Below, piece after piece: positions 49,480 to 57,130 of a DNA stretch of 64,000 nucleotides. The translations under genes and the position numbers were made by a program. This stretch comes from Candidatus Solirubrobacter pratensis (GTDB taxonomy: Bacteria; Actinomycetota; Thermoleophilia; Solirubrobacterales; Solirubrobacteraceae), in assembly GCF_000425945.1 (NCBI RefSeq), contig NZ_AUEK01000012.1, forward strand, positions 1-64,000, written 5' to 3'. The notes beneath the pieces are model-generated. The model ran no database searches. It saw only the letters and a list, made by a program, of their open reading frames with translations, and was not told the origin of the DNA. Each line of letters begins with the position of its first letter. The stretch's first letter is position 1.

Positions 49480-50412
49480 GTGCCCGTCGTCGTCATCACC
49501 GGCGCCTCCAGCGGCATCGGCCGCGCCGCGGCGCAACTCTTCGCGCGACGGGGCGCGAGCGTGGTGCTGGCGGCGCGCGCCGCGGCTCCGCTGCGCGAGG
49601 CTGCGCGCGAGTGCGGCAACGCGCTCGCGGTTCCGACCGACGTGAGAGACGAGGCCGCCGTCGCGCGGCTGGCGGAGGAGGCGATCGCGCGCTTCGGGCG
49701 GATCGACACGTGGGTCAACAGCGCGGGCGTGATCGCGTACGGCCGCTTCGACGAGGTCCCGTCGGACGTCTTCCGCGCGGTGATCGAGACGAACCTGATG
49801 GGCCAGGTCCACGGCGCGCGCGCCGCGATCCCGCAGTTCCGCCGCCAGGGCAGCGGTGTGCTGGTCAACCTCTCCTCCGTGTGGGGGCGCGTCACCTCGC
49901 CCGACGTCAGCGCCTACGTGACGAGCAAGTTCGCCGTGCGGGCGTTCAGCGAGTGCCTGCGCCACGAGCTGCGCGACGAGCCGGGCATCGGCGTCGCGAC
50001 GATCCTCCCCTCCCCCGTCGACACGCCGATCTTCCGCCAGGCCGCCAACTTCACCGGGCGCGCGACCCGCCCGATCCCGCCCGTGACCGATCCTTGGCGT
50101 GTCGCCGAGGGCATCGTGCAGTGCGCGCAGGACCCCAAGCGCGAGGTGACCTACGGACCCGCCGGGCGCCTGCTCGAGTACCTGCACAGCCTCGCGCCCG
50201 GCCTGTATCACCGCTTCGCGCCGGGCGCGTTCTCCGGCGGCAACTTCTGCGTCCGCCCAGCCGCCCCCACCGCCGGCAACGTGCTGGAGCCCGTGCCCGA
50301 GCTCGAGGGCGTCGACGGCGAGTGGCGCACCCGCCACCGCCGCACGCTCGCCCAGGCGCTGCTGGACGCGGCGGGCGGCGCGCTGCGCGGCCTCGCGGGA
50401 CGCGAGCGATAG
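49480..50412 (+). CDS. SDR family oxidoreductase with C-terminal extension
   Basis: A 310-aa SDR: VPVVVITGASSGIGRAAAQLFARRG, VNSAGVIAYGRF (NSAG motif), LVNLSSVWGRVTSPDVSAYVTSKFAVRAFSE (Ser, YxxxK), and a C-terminal extension of about 90 residues with LLEYLHSLAPGLYHRF, as in the DltE/'SDR family oxidoreductase' group also represented at 61584. Substrate unknown. Confidence 0.85.
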   Translation: MPVVVITGASSGIGRAAAQLFARRGASVVLAARAAAPLREAARECGNALAVPTDVRDEAAVARLAEEAIARFGRIDTWVNSAGVIAYGRFDEVPSDVFRAVIETNLMGQVHGARAAIPQFRRQGSGVLVNLSSVWGRVTSPDVSAYVTSKFAVRAFSECLRHELRDEPGIGVATILPSPVDTPIFRQAANFTGRATRPIPPVTDPWRVAEGIVQCAQDPKREVTYGPAGRLLEYLHSLAPGLYHRFAPGAFSGGNFCVRPAAPTAGNVLEPVPELEGVDGEWRTRHRRTLAQALLDAAGGALRGLAGRER

Positions 50413-50430
50413 CTGCGCGCCGCCACGAGG

Positions 50431-50436
50431 TAGGAC
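50431..50436 (+). promoter_or_regulatory. Putative -10 box, leaderless spacing
   Basis: TAGGAC with T 12 nt before the GTG at 50443. Confidence 0.4.
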
Positions 50437-50442
50437 ACCGCC

Positions 50443-51297
50443 GTGCCAGCGGTCACCATCGTCGTCGCTTCCCGCAACCGCCGGCCGCAGCTGCTCGAGA
50501 GCGTGCCGCGCCACCTCGCGCTGCCGGAGCGCCCGCCGGTGATCGTGGTCGACGACGCGTCGGCGGACGGGACGGCGGAGGCGCTGGCCGTGCTGCCGGT
50601 GCGGGTCATCCGCCTCCCCGCGAACCTCGGCGGCGCGGCGCGAAACGCCGGCGTGCGCGCCGCCGAGACCCCGTACGTCGCGTTCAGCGACGACGACGCG
50701 TGGTGGACGCCCGGCGCGCTCACGCGCGCCGCCGCGGTGCTCGACGCCCATCCCCGTCTCGCCGTCGTCCAGGCGCACGTGCTCGTCGGGGCGGACGAAC
50801 GCGACGACGCGACCTGCGTCGCGATGGCGGCGTCGCCGCTGCCGGCGGCCGCCGGCCAGCCCGGTCACCCGATCCTCGGCTTCGTCGCGTGCGCCGCCGT
50901 CGTCCGCCGCAGCGCGTTCCTCGAGGTCGGAGGCTTCTCCGAGCGGCTGGCCGTCGGCGGCGAGGAGGAGCTGCTGGGCCTCGATCTCGCGGCCGCCGGC
51001 TGGCAGCTCTCCTACGTGCCGGAGATCATCGCCCACCACCATCCGCCGCCCGCGGCCGGCGGGCGCCCGAAGCGGCGCGAGATCATGCTGCGCAACGCGC
51101 TCTGGACGGCCTGGCTGCGCCGCCCGCTCGGCGCCGCCGCGCGCGCGTCGGCCGGCGCCATCGCCCGCGCCCCCGCGGACCCGACGACGCTTTGCGCGAT
51201 CCGGGGCGCCCTCGCCGGCGCCGTCTGGGTGCTGCGCGAGCGCCGCGTCAACCCGCCGCACGTCGAGGCGATGCGCCGCCGGCTCGAAGACGCCTGA
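50443..51297 (+). CDS. Glycosyltransferase family 2
   Basis: A 284-aa GT-A protein: VTIVVASRNRRPQLLESV, VIVVDDASADGTAEAL, NLGGAARNAGVRAAETPYVAFSDDDAWW (DDD metal motif) and GGFSERLAVGGEEELLGLDLAAAGW (acceptor/base region). There are no membrane helices. It lies beyond the hairpin region that ends the heptose operon but could serve the same glycan. Confidence 0.85.
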   Translation: MPAVTIVVASRNRRPQLLESVPRHLALPERPPVIVVDDASADGTAEALAVLPVRVIRLPANLGGAARNAGVRAAETPYVAFSDDDAWWTPGALTRAAAVLDAHPRLAVVQAHVLVGADERDDATCVAMAASPLPAAAGQPGHPILGFVACAAVVRRSAFLEVGGFSERLAVGGEEELLGLDLAAAGWQLSYVPEIIAHHHPPPAAGGRPKRREIMLRNALWTAWLRRPLGAAARASAGAIARAPADPTTLCAIRGALAGAVWVLRERRVNPPHVEAMRRRLEDA

Positions 51298-51320
51298 CCC
51301 GCGCCGCCGGGACCTGGCCG

Positions 51321-52001
51321 CTAGACCTCGGCGCGCCGCGTCTCGATCTCGATGCCCCGCTCCAGCCGCCCGCCGGCGCGCCGCGCGACGCGCTCGATCA
51401 CGCTCGTCCACATGTGCAGCTGCACCTCCTTGGCCATCCGCAGGCGGTCGTGCAGGACGTACGAGAGGCGGTCGCCGCCGCGCGCCCACGACTCGATCTC
51501 GAAGACCAGCGCGCCGTCCTCGTCGCGCCCCCGCCACTCGATCTGGCCCGCCTCGATGTGGCCGTCGAGCGTCACCAGCCGGAACGACGACGGCGTCGCC
51601 TCGACGACGCGGATCGGCCCGTTCCACGGGCCGGGCATGTGCACGACGTACTCGTCGCCCACGCGCACCTCGCCCTCGTCGCCCGCGATCTTGCGAAAGT
51701 GCGCGAGAGCGCCCGGCGCGACCCGGTTCGGATCGGTCTTGATCTGGTCGAAGAGCCCCTCCGCGGTCAGCTCCGCGCCCGAGATGCGCCCCCTGTAGCG
51801 GCGGCGGAACAGCGGCCCGCTTCCGTCCTCCGGCAGCTGCACGCCCTCGCGGGTGATCCCCTCCGCGACCGGCGGCGGGCCATCCTGCGGCCATGCGCCG
51901 TCGAGCTCGCGCCGGAACAGCGGCGTCGTCCGCCACATGTAGGCCCACGAGGTCATGGCGATGCCGAGCGGCCACCGCGCCGCGATCATGAGTCGGTTCA
52001 C
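51321..52001 (-). CDS. DUF1990-family protein
   Basis: A 226-aa protein with a hydrophobic N-terminus (MNRLMIAARWPLGIAMTSWAYMW) and a DUF1990-like beta-rich domain (GPLFRRRYRGRISGAELTAEGLFDQIKTDPNRVAPGALAHFRKIAGDEGEVRVGDEYVVHMPGPWNGPIRVV), then FEIESWARGGDRLSYVLHDRLRMAKEVQLHMW. No known activity; related plant and bacterial proteins are uncharacterised. The GTG start is preceded by TAGCCC with 12-nt spacing. Confidence 0.8.
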   Translation of the reverse strand: MNRLMIAARWPLGIAMTSWAYMWRTTPLFRRELDGAWPQDGPPPVAEGITREGVQLPEDGSGPLFRRRYRGRISGAELTAEGLFDQIKTDPNRVAPGALAHFRKIAGDEGEVRVGDEYVVHMPGPWNGPIRVVEATPSSFRLVTLDGHIEAGQIEWRGRDEDGALVFEIESWARGGDRLSYVLHDRLRMAKEVQLHMWTSVIERVARRAGGRLERGIEIETRRAEV

Positions 52002-52007
52002 GCGTTC

Positions 52008-52051
52008 GGGCTACCCGGATTCGCGTGCGCGGACCGGCCCGCGGGTAGCCC
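52008..52051. promoter_or_regulatory. Symmetrical bidirectional promoter made of two GGGTAGCCC boxes
   Basis: CGGGCTACCCG (52007-52017) and CGGGTAGCCCG form a perfect inverted repeat. Each arm carries a TAGCCC box (minus strand 52013-52008 for the GTG at 52001; plus strand 52046-52051 for the ATG at 52059), at 12 and 13 nt from the respective start codons. Confidence 0.5.
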
Positions 52052-52058
52052 GCTCCAG

Positions 52059-52247
52059 ATGCGCCCTTCAACAGGGATCCACGCGGCGTCGATGGGCGCC
52101 GTGGTCCTGTGCATCGGCCTCTGGATCCGCGCCAAGACGCTCACGCAGGAGGAGCGCGGCAACGCCGAGCGCCGCGCCCTGTTCGTCGGTCTGTGGCCCG
52201 CGCAGCTGTGGCTGGCCGGCGACGCGGCCGAGCGGCGCGGCTACTAG
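52059..52247 (+). CDS. Small membrane protein, 62 aa
   Basis: MRPSTGIHAASMGAVVLCIG.. has one hydrophobic segment (about 8-24), then a polar middle and a Trp-rich second amphipathic stretch (LFVGLWPAQLWLAGDAA). The ATG is supported by the TAGCCC box. It ends 4 bp inside the convergent nuclease-fold gene. Not a recognised family. Confidence 0.6.
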   Translation: MRPSTGIHAASMGAVVLCIGLWIRAKTLTQEERGNAERRALFVGLWPAQLWLAGDAAERRGY

Positions 52248-53026
52248 CCGCGGCGCAGGTCGGCGATCAGCGCCGAGTGGTCGCTGAGGCCGCTGCGGCG
52301 CCATTCGTGCGCGTACTCCGCGGCCACCGGCTCGAATCCCCGCGCGAGGATGTGATCCAGGCGCCAGCCGCCGCGGTCCTGCGCGAACGTCCAGCTCGCC
52401 GACCGGTGGCCGTAGCCGTGCAGCGCGCGGTAGGCGTCGACCCAGCCGCGCTGCCGCAGCCCGAATACGAGCGCGCGCTCGGCCTCATTCCAGCGCTCGC
52501 CGCGCTCCTCGCGCAGCCGCCCCGCGGAGTCGTGGGCGAACGTCAGCACCTCGCCGTCGTCGAGCTCGCGCCGCGGCGTATTCAGGTCGCCGCACAGGAT
52601 CGCCGGGCCTTCGGCGTCCGCCAGGTACGCCGCAAGCGCCTCGTGCGCGCGCACCTTGGCCAGCTCCGGCGCGGGCGAGATCGGCGAGTGGAAGTTGACG
52701 ATCTCGACGTCGCCCGCCTCGCAGCAGAGCACGCGCTCCGGCCACGGCACGCCGTCCGGGAGCGGGAGCCGGCGCACCGGCTCGCGGGCCGCCACGAGCA
52801 CGCCGAGCAGCCGCTTGCGCTGCACCCGCAGCCCGTCGAGCGCCAGCTCGCAGGCGGTGAAGCCGGCGTCCGCGAGCGCCGCACGCCACAGCGGCGCCGT
52901 CCTGGCCGTCACCTCCTGGAGCGCCACGACGTCGGCCGCCGTGCTCGCCAGCGCCGCGGCCTGCTGCGCCTGCTTGGTCACCCGCCCGGCGACGTTCCAC
53001 GTGATCACCCGCACGGCAGGAACCAT
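52244..53026 (-). CDS. Endonuclease/exonuclease/phosphatase-fold protein
   Basis: A 260-aa protein of the ExoIII/DNase I superfamily: VITWNVAGR (N metal ligand), VVALQEVTAR (catalytic Glu), IVNFHSPIS, ILCGDLNTPRRE (GDLN) and GLSDHSALIADL (SDH). All catalytic motifs are present. Substrate could be DNA or a phospho-lipid/sugar; no signal peptide. Start ATG 53026; GTG 53014 is possible. Confidence 0.85.
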   Translation of the reverse strand: MVPAVRVITWNVAGRVTKQAQQAAALASTAADVVALQEVTARTAPLWRAALADAGFTACELALDGLRVQRKRLLGVLVAAREPVRRLPLPDGVPWPERVLCCEAGDVEIVNFHSPISPAPELAKVRAHEALAAYLADAEGPAILCGDLNTPRRELDDGEVLTFAHDSAGRLREERGERWNEAERALVFGLRQRGWVDAYRALHGYGHRSASWTFAQDRGGWRLDHILARGFEPVAAEYAHEWRRSGLSDHSALIADLRRG

Positions 53027-53052
53027 GCCCCAAGGCTGGAACTGACGAAACC

Positions 53053-53565
53053 GTGGCCGGTCTATTCGCGGAGGTGCCCGACAACGTGCGCGGGGAACGC
53101 GTCGGCCTCGCGGTGCGCCGGGCCTTCCTCACCCTCTTCGCGCTGTTCGCGCTGCTCGCGCTGCTCGGCCTCTTCGGCCAGCGCAGCTCGACCGCGACCG
53201 CGACCGGCCCCGCCGGCGCGCTGCGGCTCGACGCGCCCGGCGCCGTGCGCGGCGGACTCTTCTTCGAGGCGCGTGTGGATGTCACAGCGACGAAGCCGGT
53301 CCAGCATCCACGGCTCGTGCTCGACGAGGGCTGGCTCGAAGGGATGCAGGTCAACTCGATCGAGCCGGCGCCCGAGAGCGAGGCGAGCCGCGACGGCCGC
53401 CTCGTGCTCAGCTACGGGCAGCTCAACCCCGGCGACCGCCTGCGCGTCTACCTGCAGTTCGAGGTCAACCCGACGAACAACGGCCGCCGCCCGGCCGGCA
53501 TCGAGCTCGACGACGCCGAGACGCGCATCGCCCGGATCGACCGCGACATCACGGTGATGTTCTGA
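53053..53565 (+). CDS. Membrane-anchored protein with beta-rich extracytoplasmic domain
   Basis: A 170-aa protein with one N-terminal transmembrane helix (AFLTLFALFALLALLGLFG, about 24-42) and a beta-rich outer domain (RLDAPGAVRGGLFFEARVDVTATKPVQHPRLVLDEGWLEGMQVNSIEPAP). No family recognised with certainty. Its TGA shares a base with the ATG of the DUF421 gene, so the two are co-translated and may form a complex. Confidence 0.7.
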   Translation: MAGLFAEVPDNVRGERVGLAVRRAFLTLFALFALLALLGLFGQRSSTATATGPAGALRLDAPGAVRGGLFFEARVDVTATKPVQHPRLVLDEGWLEGMQVNSIEPAPESEASRDGRLVLSYGQLNPGDRLRVYLQFEVNPTNNGRRPAGIELDDAETRIARIDRDITVMF

Positions 53566-54005
53566 TGGATCTCGTCCTGCGCACGATCTTCGTCTTCTTC
53601 CTGATCCTGCTGGTGACGCGTGTGGTGGGCCGGCGCGAGCTGAGCTCGATGGAGCCGTTCGACCTGATCCTGCTCGTGGTGATCGGCGACCTCGTCCAGC
53701 AGGGCGTGACCCAGAGCGACTACTCGCTCACGGGCACCACGACGGTGATCGTGACGATGGCCTCGCTGGTCGTCTTCACCGCCTACCTCAGCTTCCGGTT
53801 CAAGCGCCTGCGCCCGCTGCTGGAGGGCGAGCCGACGCTGCTCGTGTCCGAGGGCCGGCTGCTGGAGCGCAACCTGCACCGCCAGCGGATGAGCGTCGAG
53901 GAGCTGCGTGCGGAGGCGCGGCAGCAGTCGATCGGCTCCTTCGACGACATCCGCTACGCCGTGCTCGAGACCAACGGCAAGGTCAGCTTCGTCACCAAGG
54001 GCTGA
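53565..54005 (+). CDS. DUF421 (YetF/YrbG-like) membrane protein
   Basis: A 146-aa protein: three membrane helices (about 5-20, 35-50, 60-76) with RVVGRRELSSMEPFDLILLVVIGDLVQQGVT, then the DUF421 cytoplasmic domain (LLEGEPTLLVSEGRLLERNLHRQRMSVEELRAEARQQSIGSFDDIRYAVLETNGKVSFV). The family is widespread in sporeformers and actinobacteria, without known activity. Confidence 0.85.
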   Translation: MDLVLRTIFVFFLILLVTRVVGRRELSSMEPFDLILLVVIGDLVQQGVTQSDYSLTGTTTVIVTMASLVVFTAYLSFRFKRLRPLLEGEPTLLVSEGRLLERNLHRQRMSVEELRAEARQQSIGSFDDIRYAVLETNGKVSFVTKG

Positions 54006-54010
54006 GCGGG

Positions 54011-54016
54011 TAGCCC
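54011..54016 (+). promoter_or_regulatory. Putative -10 box, leaderless spacing
   Basis: GGG-TAGCCC with T 12 nt before the ATG at 54023. Confidence 0.45.
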
Positions 54017-54022
54017 CCGGCC

Positions 54023-54412
54023 ATGAGCTCGGTCATCGACCACATCGCGATCGCCGTCTCCGACCTGGAGCGCAGCCGCCACTTCTACTCGGTCGCGCTC
54101 GCGCCGCTCGGGTTCGAGGAGCGCGGGCCGTGGAGCGACGAGAAGCGCGAGATCGCGTTCGGCGGCGACGGCGCGGACGACTTCGCGATCTCAGACCGCT
54201 ACCGCACCGGCGGCACCGTCCACGTCGCGTTCCGCGCCGCCTCGCCCGACGCGGTCGACGCCTTCCACGCCGCCGCGCTGGCCGCCGGCGGCGAGGACAA
54301 CGGCGCGCCCGGGTTCCGCCCGGAGTACGCGCGCGACTACTACGGGGCGTTCGCGCTGGACCCTGACGGCAACAACGTCGAGGCCGTCTGGCACGCGCCT
54401 ACGGAGCGGTGA
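54023..54412 (+). CDS. VOC-family (glyoxalase/dioxygenase-fold) protein
   Basis: A 129-aa VOC protein: IDHIAIAVSDLERSRHFYSVALAPLGF at the N-terminus, GGTVHVAFRAASPDAVDAFHAAALAAGG in the middle and YYGAFALDPDGNNVEAVWH at the end. Metal ligands His and Glu are in the usual positions. The reaction is not predictable. Confidence 0.85.
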   Translation: MSSVIDHIAIAVSDLERSRHFYSVALAPLGFEERGPWSDEKREIAFGGDGADDFAISDRYRTGGTVHVAFRAASPDAVDAFHAAALAAGGEDNGAPGFRPEYARDYYGAFALDPDGNNVEAVWHAPTER

Positions 54413-54486
54413 CCGCGAGCGACCTTGGTGTCGCGCAGCTCCAGGTGGATCGCGACCATGCCCGGATCGTCGAGCGCGCGGCCGGG

Positions 54487-54492
54487 TAGGCC
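54487..54492 (+). promoter_or_regulatory. Putative -10 box
   Basis: GGG-TAGGCC lies 12 nt before a GTG at 54499 and 37 nt before the ATG at 54524. Transcription starting near 54499 would give the small acidic gene a 25-nt leader containing its GGAGA. Confidence 0.4.
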
Positions 54493-54523
54493 GGGCGCGT
54501 GATCCACCCGAACGGAGACGCCC

Positions 54524-54691
54524 ATGGCTGAATCGACCCCGCAGGACCCGAACGAGCGCCCGCGCGAGGACCGCGGGGAGCCCGGCGCGGAGGGCGGCGA
54601 GTCCGACGCGACGCGCAAGCCCCCGCCGGTACCCGCCGAGGATGACTCGCCCGTCGGCGACACCGACCAGCACAGCGACTCGGATGCCTAG
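54524..54691 (+). CDS. Small acidic, probably disordered protein, 55 aa
   Basis: Encodes a very polar peptide (MAESTPQDPNERPREDRG..., ending QHSDSDA) rich in Asp, Glu, Pro and Ser, without hydrophobic segments. A GGAGA Shine-Dalgarno lies 5 nt before the ATG, and a -10-like box is at 54487. Similar disordered small proteins are frequent in actinobacteria. Function unknown. Confidence 0.55.
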   Translation: MAESTPQDPNERPREDRGEPGAEGGESDATRKPPPVPAEDDSPVGDTDQHSDSDA

Positions 54692-54780
54692 TTGACGACC
54701 GTGCTGATGACGCCCGGCATGGCGGCCGAGCACGTCACGCTCACGGCAAGAGCCCGAAGCTCGGCTAGCTGCCGCGACGG

Positions 54781-55254
54781 CTACGCCGCGAGCGCGTCGA
54801 GGTGCGCGGCGATCGCGATCGCCGCGCGCTCCTGCGCCGCGTAGAGCTCGCGCAGGTGCGCCGGCGACCCCGCGTCGCCCTCGCTGACGAGGCCGCGGAC
54901 CTCGTCCTCGAGCGCCGCGCCGCCCACGTCGCCCGCCAGCCGGACGAGCATGCCGGCGCGCACGCGCGCGCCGTCGGCGAACGCGGCCAGGACGGTCTCC
55001 GGCGCGAGCGGCGCGCGGCCGAACACGCGCCCGTGCAGCACCGCCGAGTTGGTGCGGTGTGCCTGGACCTGGGCGCCATGCGCCTCCTCGGGCGACATCC
55101 CGGCGGCGCCGGCCAGGTGGTCGATCGCCTGCGTGATGCCGGTCGCGTCCACCGGCAGGGACGCCCGTAGCGCCGGCGAGACCGCCTCCAGCAGCGCGCG
55201 GTGCTCGGCTCGGGCGCCCGCGAGGATCGCCTCGACCTCCTGGCGATGCGTCAT
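54781..55254 (-). CDS. Helical protein of unknown function
   Basis: A 157-aa all-alpha, soluble protein (MTHRQEVEAILAGARAEHRALLEAVSP...AAHLDALAA). No membrane segment and no recognised motif; the arrangement of long helices with several His residues is reminiscent of ferritin-like or DUF-type four-helix bundles, which is only an impression. The start at 55254 is supported by a TACTGT box 13 nt upstream; the open frame to 55389 is not used. Confidence 0.6.
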   Translation of the reverse strand: MTHRQEVEAILAGARAEHRALLEAVSPALRASLPVDATGITQAIDHLAGAAGMSPEEAHGAQVQAHRTNSAVLHGRVFGRAPLAPETVLAAFADGARVRAGMLVRLAGDVGGAALEDEVRGLVSEGDAGSPAHLRELYAAQERAAIAIAAHLDALAA

Positions 55255-55261
55255 GCCCTCA

Positions 55262-55267
55262 ACAGTA
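55262..55267 (-). promoter_or_regulatory. Putative -10 box, leaderless spacing
   Basis: Minus-strand TACTGT with T 13 nt before the ATG at 55254. It lies just inside the gap after the GH15 gene, so the helical-protein gene may have its own promoter. Confidence 0.4.
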
Positions 55268-55276
55268 CGCCGGCGC

Positions 55277-57055
55277 TCACGGTGAGCTCCATCGGCCTCC
55301 ATCGGCGTGCAGCGAGAGCGCCGCCTCGATGTGGGAGAGATGCGTGAACGCCTGCGGGAAGTTGCCGAGCGCCTCGCCGGTCGCGGCATCGGCCTCCTCG
55401 GAGAAGAGGCCGAGGTCGGTCGCCGTCTGCAGCGCGCGGTCGAACGTCTCCTGCGCCTCCTCGGCGCGCCCCTGGCCGGCGAGCACCTGGGCGAGCCAGA
55501 ACGTGCACGGGATGAACGCGCCCTCGCGCGGCATCCCGTCGTCGGCGTCGTAGCGGCGCAGCAGCCCGTCCTCCCCGAGCGCCTCGCGCAGCACGCCCAC
55601 GGTCGAGACCATCCGCTCGTCGTCGCACGCGATGAAGCCGTACGCCGGCAGGCGGAGCACCGCGGCGTCGAGATCGCCCGAGCCGAACGCCTGCACGAAC
55701 GTGCCGCGTCCGGCGTCGTACCCCTTGGACAGGACGGCGTCGCGGACCTCGTCGCGCGCGGCCTTCCAGCGCCGCAGCGGCGCCCTGCGCAGCGAGCGCT
55801 CGGCGAGCGCGATCCCCCGGTCCAGCGCGACCCAGCACATCGCCTTGGAATGGACGAAGTGACGCGGCGCTCCGCGCCACTCCCAGATGCCGCAGTCGGG
55901 CTCCTGCCAGCGCTCGGCCGCGGCGTCGACGAGGTCGAGCAGGAAGCGCCAGTAGTCGTCGTCGGGCGAGTGGCCGAGCTCGAACCAATTCCAGCTCTGC
56001 TGCAGCAGGTGCCCGTACGCGTCGAGCTGCAGCTGATCAGCGGCCGCGTTGCCGACCCGCACCGGCCGTGCCCCGTGCCAGCCCTTCAACGGCAGCTCCT
56101 GCTCGTTCAGCCGCCGCTCGCCGCCGATGCCGTAGAAGACGCGCAGGTCCGCGGCCGTGCCGGCGGCCGAGCGCTCGACGAAGCGGCGGAACGCGTCGGC
56201 CTCGTCGTCGTGGCCGAGCTCGGTGAGGCAGTGGGTGGCGAGCACGGCGTCGCGGATCCACGAGTAGCGGTAGTCCCAGGTGCGCCGCTCGCCGCCCTGG
56301 AGCGTCTCGGGCAGCGAGGTCGTCGCGGCCGCCACCATGGCGCCGGTCGGCTCGTAGGTGAGCGCCTTCAGGACGATCGCCGAGCGGCGCACGTCCTCGC
56401 GCGTGTCCTTGGCCCACTCGCGCCAGCGCCGGACGGTGTCCTCGAGCGCCGCGTCCAGCCGCTCGGCGCCGGGCGGCCCGTGGTGGCGCTCGAGCTCGTC
56501 GGGGCGCCGGAACGCGATCAGGACCCGTACGCGCTCGCCCTCGCGCACCATCGCCTCGGCGACGAGGTCGCCGTCGTCGGGCTCGAAGCCGGGGTCGCAC
56601 GCGCACAAAAGCCCGTCGTCGCCGCCGATCGCCGCGTACACGCCGCGCCCCTGGTGGCGCAGCCACGGCCGCACCTCGCCGTAGTCGAAGCGCGCGGCGA
56701 CGCGAAAGCGCACCGTCACCGTCCCGCGCACCCCCTCGACGATGCGCAGCAGCGCGCGGTGCTCGCGCGCCGGATCGAGCGGATCCTCGAACGGCATCGC
56801 GTCCAGCAGCCGCGCCTCGCCGCCCCCGCCGCGCAGCGTGCTCTCGAGCACGAGCGTGTCCTGGAGATAGCGACGGTCGGAGAGCCCGCCGCCCTCGACC
56901 TCGATCGTGCACGCCCCGCCGTCGGGGTCGAGCACGCGGGCGAACAGCGCGCCGTCGTCGAAGCGGGGCATGCAGCACCACTCGATGGCGCCGTCGCGCG
57001 CCACCAGCGCGGCCCCGTGACAGTCGGCGAGCAGCGCGTAGTCGGAGATCTCCAC
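55277..57055 (-). CDS. Glycoside hydrolase family 15 protein (glucoamylase/trehalase-like)
   Basis: A 592-aa cytoplasmic GH15-type protein: an N-terminal beta domain starting MEISDYALLADCHGAALVARDGAIEWCCMPRFD, then the (alpha/alpha)6 barrel with GERRTWDYRYSWIRDAVLATHCLTELG, NWFELGHSPDDDYWRFLLDLVD, CGIWEWRGAPRHFVHSKAMCWVALDRG (first catalytic Glu) and NFPQAFTHLSHIEAALSL. Actinobacterial members include trehalases and glucan 1,4-alpha-glucosidases. The GTG start has a TAAGAG box 12 nt upstream. Confidence 0.9.
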   Translation of the reverse strand: MEISDYALLADCHGAALVARDGAIEWCCMPRFDDGALFARVLDPDGGACTIEVEGGGLSDRRYLQDTLVLESTLRGGGGEARLLDAMPFEDPLDPAREHRALLRIVEGVRGTVTVRFRVAARFDYGEVRPWLRHQGRGVYAAIGGDDGLLCACDPGFEPDDGDLVAEAMVREGERVRVLIAFRRPDELERHHGPPGAERLDAALEDTVRRWREWAKDTREDVRRSAIVLKALTYEPTGAMVAAATTSLPETLQGGERRTWDYRYSWIRDAVLATHCLTELGHDDEADAFRRFVERSAAGTAADLRVFYGIGGERRLNEQELPLKGWHGARPVRVGNAAADQLQLDAYGHLLQQSWNWFELGHSPDDDYWRFLLDLVDAAAERWQEPDCGIWEWRGAPRHFVHSKAMCWVALDRGIALAERSLRRAPLRRWKAARDEVRDAVLSKGYDAGRGTFVQAFGSGDLDAAVLRLPAYGFIACDDERMVSTVGVLREALGEDGLLRRYDADDGMPREGAFIPCTFWLAQVLAGQGRAEEAQETFDRALQTATDLGLFSEEADAATGEALGNFPQAFTHLSHIEAALSLHADGGRWSSP

Positions 57056-57061
57056 AGCGCC

Positions 57062-57067
57062 CTCTTA
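57062..57067 (-). promoter_or_regulatory. Putative -10 box, leaderless spacing
   Basis: Minus-strand GGG-TAAGAG with T 12 nt before the GTG at 57055. Confidence 0.45.
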
Positions 57068-57118
57068 CCCGCTTGGTCCGGCATGTGACGGCTCTCATCG
57101 AGTGTCACGGCGGCGGGG

Positions 57119-57124
57119 TACTCG
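57119..57124 (+). promoter_or_regulatory. Putative -10 box, leaderless spacing
   Basis: GGG-TACTCG with T 12 nt before the ATG at 57131; divergent partner of 57062-57067. Confidence 0.45.
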
Positions 57125-57130
57125 GGACAC

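Noticed and set aside
49182..52247. 1021-codon plus-strand ORF
   Set aside because: Shadow frame of SDR and GT2 genes; only the last 62 codons (52059..52247) look like a real small protein.
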